A stretch of DNA of 10,636 nucleotides, from assembly GCA_938023085.1 (NCBI GenBank), contig CALHDP010000001.1, positions 1 through 10,636 of the forward strand, written 5' to 3'. The DNA comes from an uncultured Collinsella sp. GTDB lineage: Bacteria; Actinomycetota; Coriobacteriia; Coriobacteriales; Coriobacteriaceae. Below the pieces are notes generated by a model, which was not told where the DNA came from, searched no databases, and saw nothing but the letters and a program-made list of their open reading frames with translations. The translations under genes and the position numbers were made by a program. Positions 6,506-10,636 of the stretch are shown in pieces; the first letter of the stretch is position 1; every line of letters begins with the position of its first letter.

Positions 6506-7276
6506 CTAGTCCGTAGTACCGCTTTCGGTTCCATACGACGGCGAAGGTGCCTCGACCACATGGTGATATCGATCGATATAGATTGCACGGGCACCCAGGC
6601 GTCGCACCAAATCCTGGTGATGCGTGCTCATCAAGACCGTCTTACCGGCAGCAACATAGGCCAGCAGGAAGTTGACCACGATGTCGCAAGAGTCCTCGTC
6701 AAGTCCATTGGTAGGCTCGTCGAGCACCAGGATATCGGGGTTCATCGACACGACGGCAGCCAGCGCAACACGCTTCTTTTGCCCGCCCGAAAGCTGATAA
6801 GGCGAGGCATCGACCAGATCGGCAACCTGGAACAGCTCCATGGCATCGCGGACGCGGCGCTCGAGCTCGTCTGCCGGCAGCCCCATTTGAGCCGGGCCAA
6901 ACGCGACTTCCTCGCCGACCGTGGCACAAAAGAGTTGCGCATCGGCATTCTGGAACACAAAGCCCACGCGCTGATGGAACCGCTGGGCAACCGCGGAATC
7001 CTTGAGATATGCCGCATCGACCGCATGCCCGTCAAACAGATACGTGCCCGCGTCCACAAGTTCAAGGCCGTTGATAAGGCGCATGATCGTCGTCTTACCG
7101 CAGCCGTTGGGACCTAGCAGGGCAACGAGCTCCCCACGGTCCACCTGCAGCGAAACGCCATCGACCACCGTATGGCCCGCATAGGAAAACACCACGTCGC
7201 GAAACTCGATGAGCGGCGTTGTCTCGGCGCCAGCAGCACCGCTCGCGCCCATCGCGTCATTCGTATCGTTTGCCAA
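6506..7276 (-). CDS. cbiO: ECF metal transporter ATP-binding protein (CbiO/NikO type)
   Basis: This is the ATPase subunit that energises uptake by the adjacent T- and MN-components, on the inner face of the membrane. In 256 residues it carries all the ABC motifs: Walker A GPNGCGKT (55-62), Q-loop FVFQNADAQLF (106-116), signature LSGGQKKR (162-169), Walker B ILVLDEPTNGLDE (182-194), and switch His219 in STHH. The extended Q-loop form FQNxDxQ is typical of ECF ATPases. The likely start is a TTG at 7276 with GGAAGGG eight bases upstream. An ATG eight codons later (7252) is an alternative, and the ABC domain begins only near residue 22. It is the third gene of the operon, 44 bp after the T-component. 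A single ATPase gene implies a homodimer. Nickel is the inferred substrate from the upstream operator and the M-N fusion; the cbiO name reflects the family. Confidence 0.92.
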   Translation of the reverse strand: MANDTNDAMGASGAAGAETTPLIEFRDVVFSYAGHTVVDGVSLQVDRGELVALLGPNGCGKTTIMRLINGLELVDAGTYLFDGHAVDAAYLKDSAVAQRFHQRVGFVFQNADAQLFCATVGEEVAFGPAQMGLPADELERRVRDAMELFQVADLVDASPYQLSGGQKKRVALAAVVSMNPDILVLDEPTNGLDEDSCDIVVNFLLAYVAAGKTVLMSTHHQDLVRRLGARAIYIDRYHHVVEAPSPSYGTESGTTD

Positions 7277-7320
7277 AACGTCGCCCTTCCCTATTCACAT
7301 CAACGGATCGACCGCCCGCG

Positions 7321-8163
7321 CTACAGCACCGCGTACAACACAGCGAGCAGAACCACAACGGCCGCGTAAACGGCATCGCACCAGCCAAAGCCGCTCCGCG
7401 CGGGAGCCGGATACGCGCCGGCAAAGCCACGGCAGAGCATGGCCTCGTCCATCGCGCGGCTGCATTCCATCGCCTTAATAAAGGTCATGCCCATGATACC
7501 CGCGATCGAATCGGTACGCGAAAATCCCTCAGGCGCACGGCCAACGCTGCGCAGCATGACCGATTCGCACAGATTGTGCGCCGTACGACCCAGCACCTCG
7601 ATGTGCTTGAGCGCCATATCAAACGTAAAGATAACTTCGTCGGGTAGATGCAGCATCTTGAGCGACGCCGACATGCGGCTCCACGTGAGGGTCCACGAAA
7701 CGCCCAGCACTAGCGACACATTAATGAAGGTCTTGAGCGCAATCTTGAGCATGGCGCCCGCGGCAGAAGCGTCCAGCAGCAAGGCGGGCAGCGCCAGAAC
7801 CACCGCGAGCCCCGCAGCGCCAAGCGCCGGCACAAAGGTTGCCCGCAGCCCGCGTACGGGGCGCACGGCAACGAGCACCAGCGCGATAGCCGCCATCAAC
7901 ATGAGGTACAGCGGGCTCTGCGTCAGACACACGCACAGGACGCAGACGAACATCCCCACCAGGCGCACCGGAGCCGAAACGCAAGAAAGGGCGCGGTCGA
8001 CCATCGACCCGCCCTCGTGCGCGCCCCCACCCAGGCGAACCCGCTCAAGCAGGCTCGCCAGGTGCAGGACGTTCTTTTGCATCACACGATGCCGAGCCCC
8101 AGCGGGCTCGTAACGCTGCTCGACCGCAAGCCAGCTAGGCAGCTCGGCCATTGCCATGAGCAC
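7321..8163 (-). CDS. cbiQ: ECF metal transporter transmembrane T-component (CbiQ/NikQ type)
   Basis: This integral membrane protein couples ATP hydrolysis by the ATPase dimer to the substrate-binding MN subunit. Its 280 residues begin with about 60 soluble residues, followed by hydrophobic segments near 64-82, 84-101, 112-131 and 142-160, and a last one at 262-280. The cytoplasmic coupling region (165-250) contains SVMLRSVGRA (201-210) and the family's Ala-Arg-Gly type helix AMDEAMLCRGF (237-247), which contacts the ATPase. The start chosen is GTG at 8163 with AAGGA five bases upstream. ATGs at 8157 and 8151 are in frame. It overlaps the end of the MN gene by 29 bp (17 bp with the latest start), which indicates translational coupling. 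The N-terminus is longer than in many CbiQ proteins. Confidence 0.88.
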   Translation of the reverse strand: MLMAMAELPSWLAVEQRYEPAGARHRVMQKNVLHLASLLERVRLGGGAHEGGSMVDRALSCVSAPVRLVGMFVCVLCVCLTQSPLYLMLMAAIALVLVAVRPVRGLRATFVPALGAAGLAVVLALPALLLDASAAGAMLKIALKTFINVSLVLGVSWTLTWSRMSASLKMLHLPDEVIFTFDMALKHIEVLGRTAHNLCESVMLRSVGRAPEGFSRTDSIAGIMGMTFIKAMECSRAMDEAMLCRGFAGAYPAPARSGFGWCDAVYAAVVVLLAVLYAVL

Positions 8164-9220
8164 CGCTTTCCTTGACCGTCAGCGAAATCAGACGGAATGC
8201 GATGGTGAGCACCGCCACGCCAATCACGCCGGACAGGATATACATGGCAGCCTGACCGGCAAAGCCAAGACCCTGCTCCTCGGAATAGGCCTGCAGGTAA
8301 TCACCCGTAGGCAGAGCGTCGGCAAAGGTCGGGGTATCAAGGCCGACCGAAGCCTGCAGACTGTCGTCACCAGCCTCCTGAACGGCGGTCGCGGCGCCCT
8401 CGGCGTCCCACTCGCCCCATGCGTCACCTGTGGCAAGCAAGCCGAGCGGCGTAGCCACGACAAGCACGGCAACCAAGATGAGCGTGGGGACCAGCGAGGT
8501 CTTCTTGGCAGCAGCGCCCTCGGCAGCAAGCTGGCCATCGACGGCCTCGGGCCCGACGATAACGCTCGGCGCCGTCTTCTTGATGAAGCCGTAGATGGCG
8601 GCCGTCGCCACGCCCTCGATCACGCCGGCAACCAGCATATGCGGAATCAACATGGCCGGAATAGCCACGGACAGCGGGAAGGGGCAGTACAGCGGCGCGC
8701 CCGAAGCGTTGGTAAAGAGCATCGGCTGAATACCAAACTCGATTGCCGCGCACAGGGCCGCCAGGCACAGGCCGACCCAACCGCTCACGACGGCAGAAAT
8801 CGAGGTGCCCCAGCTCTTGTCGTGCAGACGGCTGTTGAGCGCACGGAACACGATAGCAGCGACAAACGGCAACACAAAGGCCATGTTAAAGCAGTTGGCG
8901 CCAAACGACAGAACACCGCCGTCGCCAAACAGCAGCGCCTGCAGCGCCAGCGCGACCGAGACAGCGATAGCCGCGGCCTCGGGGCCCAGCAGCAGCGCGA
9001 TGAGCGCGCCGCCAACGGCGTGACCAGTGGTGCCGCCGGGCAGCGGCACATTAAACATCATGAGCAAAAAGGAGAACGCGGCGCAAATACCCAGGAACGC
9101 CATGTGCTCGCGATCGAGCGTGGCGCGCACCTTTTTGATGCAATGGACCCAAACGGGCACCATCGCCACCGCCATGACGGCATCGGTCTGCGGGGACAGG
9201 TAGTTGTCTGGAATGTGCAT
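8135..9220 (-). CDS. cbiM: ECF metal transporter substrate-binding protein, M and N domains fused (NikMN/CbiMN type)
   Basis: This is the membrane subunit that binds the metal ion, Ni2+ or Co2+. Its 361 residues start with MHIPDNYLSP. Met1 and His2, together with His67 in GHAVGG (66-71), match the square-planar nickel ligands described for NikM2. Later family pieces are GDGGVLSFGANCFNMA (99-114) and PHMLVAGVIEGVATA (193-207). A charged linker (213-242) leads to a second part with hydrophobic segments at 243-264 and 323-345. These enclose an extracellular loop beginning ATGDAWGEW (263-271), as in the N/PDGLE domain. The fusion of M with N is more usual for nickel than for classical cobalt systems, where CbiN is separate. 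The ATG start has GGGAGG five bases upstream. It is the first gene of the operon, with a NikR-like operator in its leader. No cobalamin genes are in view. Confidence 0.9.
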   Translation of the reverse strand: MHIPDNYLSPQTDAVMAVAMVPVWVHCIKKVRATLDREHMAFLGICAAFSFLLMMFNVPLPGGTTGHAVGGALIALLLGPEAAAIAVSVALALQALLFGDGGVLSFGANCFNMAFVLPFVAAIVFRALNSRLHDKSWGTSISAVVSGWVGLCLAALCAAIEFGIQPMLFTNASGAPLYCPFPLSVAIPAMLIPHMLVAGVIEGVATAAIYGFIKKTAPSVIVGPEAVDGQLAAEGAAAKKTSLVPTLILVAVLVVATPLGLLATGDAWGEWDAEGAATAVQEAGDDSLQASVGLDTPTFADALPTGDYLQAYSEEQGLGFAGQAAMYILSGVIGVAVLTIAFRLISLTVKESGAHGNGRAA

Positions 9221-9277
9221 GGGCGCCTCCCGGTTATCGGCGCACAGAATTGCAACGCCGCTTAAATCACCTTGTCA

Positions 9278-9305
9278 GTGTTACGTATTGCCAGATTCGT
9301 AACAC
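9278..9305. promoter_or_regulatory. NikR-type operator upstream of the nickel/cobalt transporter operon
   Basis: GTGTTAC (9278-9284), 14 bp, GTAACAC (9299-9305) forms a perfect inverted repeat; the symmetry extends one base further inward on each side. Outer hexamers separated by 16 bp reproduce the 28-bp geometry of the NikR operator. The half-site GTGTTAC is, to my recollection, the one reported for Geobacter NikR. The site lies at about +5 to +32 relative to the predicted start of transcription, where a bound repressor would block RNA polymerase. Confidence 0.75.
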
Positions 9306-9315
9306 GCCGCGGGCT

Positions 9316-9344
9316 ATCATAGCAAAACGGCGCACTGCCGACAA
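9316..9344 (-). promoter_or_regulatory. Promoter of the metal-transporter operon
   Basis: On the minus strand TTGTCG (9344-9339), a 17-bp spacer and TGC-TATGAT (-10 at 9321-9316, with an extended TGn) form a good sigma-70-type promoter. Transcription would start near 9309, giving a leader of about 89 nt. That is too short for a cobalamin riboswitch, which agrees with control by a DNA-binding repressor. Confidence 0.7.
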
Positions 9345-9358
9345 AGCAGCACGCCGTT
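9324..9358 (-). terminator. Probable rho-independent terminator of pheT
   Basis: Arms 9326-9332 and 9352-9358 (7 bp) and inner arms 9335-9338 and 9346-9349 (4 bp) are separated by a symmetric 2x2 internal loop. The hairpin is followed on the minus strand by a short T-run (four T, 9327-9324, two of them in the stem). It lies 109 bp after the pheT stop. The short T-run makes it a moderate terminator. It overlaps the promoter of the next operon. Confidence 0.5.
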
Positions 9359-9376
9359 ATGTAATGCGCGTGTCAT

Positions 9377-9403
9377 ATATGAAGGCTCAACGGTGCCTTA
9401 TAT
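9377..9403. other. Small hairpin in the pheT 3' region
   Basis: ATAT-g-AAGGC (9377-9386) can pair with GCCTT-ATAT (9395-9403) around an 8-nt loop, leaving one bulged base. No T-run follows on either strand. It may protect the pheT mRNA end or be incidental. The rest of the gap between pheT and the transporter operon holds only the terminator, promoter and operator listed separately. Confidence 0.3.
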
Positions 9404-9466
9404 CGAGCATAGCGGTCACGTAAGACTCGGCGGCAACCACCGCTGACCCATACCCCAGCGCAAGCC

Positions 9467-10636
9467 CTATCCGCGGACCTCGCCGTTTACGCCCTTGCAT
9501 ACCTTGGTGACGATCTTCTGGTGCGCCTTCTCGACCTCTTCGCTGGTGAGCGTGTGGTCGTCGGAGCGATACGTAAGCGCAAAGGCCATGGACTTCTTGC
9601 CCGCTCCGATGCGGATGGGATCGCGGTAGACGTCGAACAGGCGCACGCCCTCGAGCAGCTTGCCGCCGGCGCTGGTAATGCGGCGCTCAAGATCCTCGCA
9701 GGTCACAGCATTGTCGACCACGATAGCAAGGTCGTGCTCAACAGCCGGGTACTGCGAGAACTCGCGGTAGTTCTCCTGATTGCGGGCGCCCTTGATCAGC
9801 TTGTCCAGATCGAGCTCAAAGGCAACGACGACCTCATCGATGCCCATCGCCTCGCGCGCCTCGGGGTGAATCTCGCCGACCCAGCCCAGTACGGTGCCGC
9901 CGGACAGAACCTCGGCCGCACGACCCGGCTGCAAGAAAGCGTAGCCCTCGCCCTCGACGGGACGGAAGCGAACCTTCTCGATGCGCAGCTGGGCGAGCAG
10001 CTCCTCGACAATGCCCTTGCCAAAGAAGAAACGCAGCTTGCGGTACTTCATGTTCCAGGACTGCTCGCTCCACTGGCCCGAGAGCACGCCCGCCACGGAC
10101 TTGGTCTCCTTGGGCAGGCTGGCGTTCTCGCGACCGTGGAACAGGCTGCCGACCTCGTACAGGTGCACGTTGGGCGTGCCGTGGGCCTCGTTATAGGCCA
10201 CGGACTGCAGCAGGCCCGGCAACAGCGAACGACGCATCTCGGTCTGCTCGGCTACCAGCGGGTTCATGAGCACCACGGGGCAACCGCGACCCTCGGTGGA
10301 CATACCGATCTTCTCCAGGTCGCCCGGGGCGGCAAAGCCGAAAGTCGTGGTCTCGTTGAGGCCGCAGGCGCGCAGGATCTCGCCGACCTTGCGGGTGAGC
10401 TTCTGCTCGCGGGTCAGGCCGCCGATGTGGTTCTTGGCAGCCGGGATGGTCGCCGTCACACGGCCCATGCCCCACAGGCGCAGGACCTCCTCGATCAGGT
10501 CGATCTCGCGCGGCAGGTCGGGACGGAAGCTCGGCGGGGTGACCATGAAGTCATCGCCGTCGCGCTCGACGGTGCAGCCCAGGCGGGTGAGCGAACGCTC
10601 GATAAACTCGGGCTCGATGTCGGCACCGCAGATGGC
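9467..10636 (-). CDS. pheT: Phenylalanine--tRNA ligase beta subunit, C-terminal half, cut by the right edge
   Basis: This is the beta chain of the (alpha-beta)2 enzyme that charges tRNA-Phe in the cytoplasm. The visible 389 codons are about half of the usual 800. The frame stays open to the window edge, so the internal Met at 10546 is not the start. The first part is the end of the B5 domain, with RLGCTVERDGDDF followed by PPSFRPDLPREIDLIEEV, the latter carrying the acidic Mg2+-associated motif. The middle is the B6-B7 core, which resembles a catalytically inactive class II synthetase (for example MNPLVAEQTEMRRSLLPGLL). The last 93 residues form the anticodon-binding FDX-ACB domain: EHDLAIVVD, RLFDVYRD, GKKSMAFALTYRS and the final TLTSEEVEKA helix. 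The gene ends in TAG. The alpha-chain gene pheS would be expected upstream, beyond the right edge. Confidence 0.97.
   Translation of the reverse strand, partial: AICGADIEPEFIERSLTRLGCTVERDGDDFMVTPPSFRPDLPREIDLIEEVLRLWGMGRVTATIPAAKNHIGGLTREQKLTRKVGEILRACGLNETTTFGFAAPGDLEKIGMSTEGRGCPVVLMNPLVAEQTEMRRSLLPGLLQSVAYNEAHGTPNVHLYEVGSLFHGRENASLPKETKSVAGVLSGQWSEQSWNMKYRKLRFFFGKGIVEELLAQLRIEKVRFRPVEGEGYAFLQPGRAAEVLSGGTVLGWVGEIHPEAREAMGIDEVVVAFELDLDKLIKGARNQENYREFSQYPAVEHDLAIVVDNAVTCEDLERRITSAGGKLLEGVRLFDVYRDPIRIGAGKKSMAFALTYRSDDHTLTSEEVEKAHQKIVTKVCKGVNGEVRG

Noticed and set aside
8156..9265. A 369-codon plus-strand frame over the MN transporter gene
   Set aside because: It is an Arg, His and Gln-rich shadow with no recognisable domain; the minus strand has MHIPDN and the full membrane protein.
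9221..9309. Cobalamin riboswitch upstream of the ECF transporter genes
   Set aside because: The predicted leader is only about 89 nt and shows no B12-box-like core; the NikR-type repeat explains control better.

Overview
The window looks like a chromosomal segment from a high-GC Coriobacteriia (Collinsella-like) bacterium. The genes are GC-rich and the intergenic core at 3601-3850 is AT-rich. Start codons are mixed (ATG, GTG, TTG) and most have purine-rich ribosome binding sites. Genus assignment is inference from protein style and gene order, not from a search. All genes lie on the minus strand except pyruvate kinase and one small broken frame.

Layout, left to right: (1) the N-terminal part of the ribosome-assembly GTPase RsgA, running off the left edge (1-546, minus). 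(2) A gap holding its probable promoter, a strong terminator for the next transcript, and an 88-bp palindrome. (3) A complete P-type Ca2+-ATPase (791-3472, minus). Its roughly 110-nt leader folds into two hairpins whose loops are perfectly complementary (a 7-bp kissing loop). The second hairpin holds the Shine-Dalgarno sequence, so this is a candidate riboswitch-like element. (4) An AT-rich divergent intergenic region. (5) Pyruvate kinase (3914-5374, plus) with promoter and terminator. (6) A frameshifted 41-codon frame whose stop overlaps that of the converging gene. (7) A zinc-dependent phospholipase C-like protein (5578-6438, minus). (8) An ECF-type metal uptake operon, read right to left: substrate-binding MN fusion (8135-9220), T-component (7321-8163) and ATPase (6506-7276). 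(9) The C-terminal half of phenylalanyl-tRNA synthetase beta chain (9467 to the right edge, minus).

How the parts work together: the three ECF genes make one transporter. The usual family names are cbiM/Q/O, but the sequence points to nickel. The M and N parts are fused. Between the promoter and the first gene sits GTGTTAC-N14-GTAACAC, which has the geometry and half-sites of a NikR operator. The leader is too short for a cobalamin riboswitch. The Ca2+-ATPase is a separate transcription unit and appears to carry carboxylate ligands for two Ca2+ sites. Promoters are packed into the terminators of preceding genes twice: at rsgA, and at the pheT/nickel-operon junction.

The most interesting non-coding signal is the Ca2+-ATPase leader. 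It has a promoter placed so that RNA would begin about 3 nt before hairpin 1, a perfect loop-loop match, a sequestered ribosome binding site, and a competing 9-bp helix that would rearrange both hairpins.
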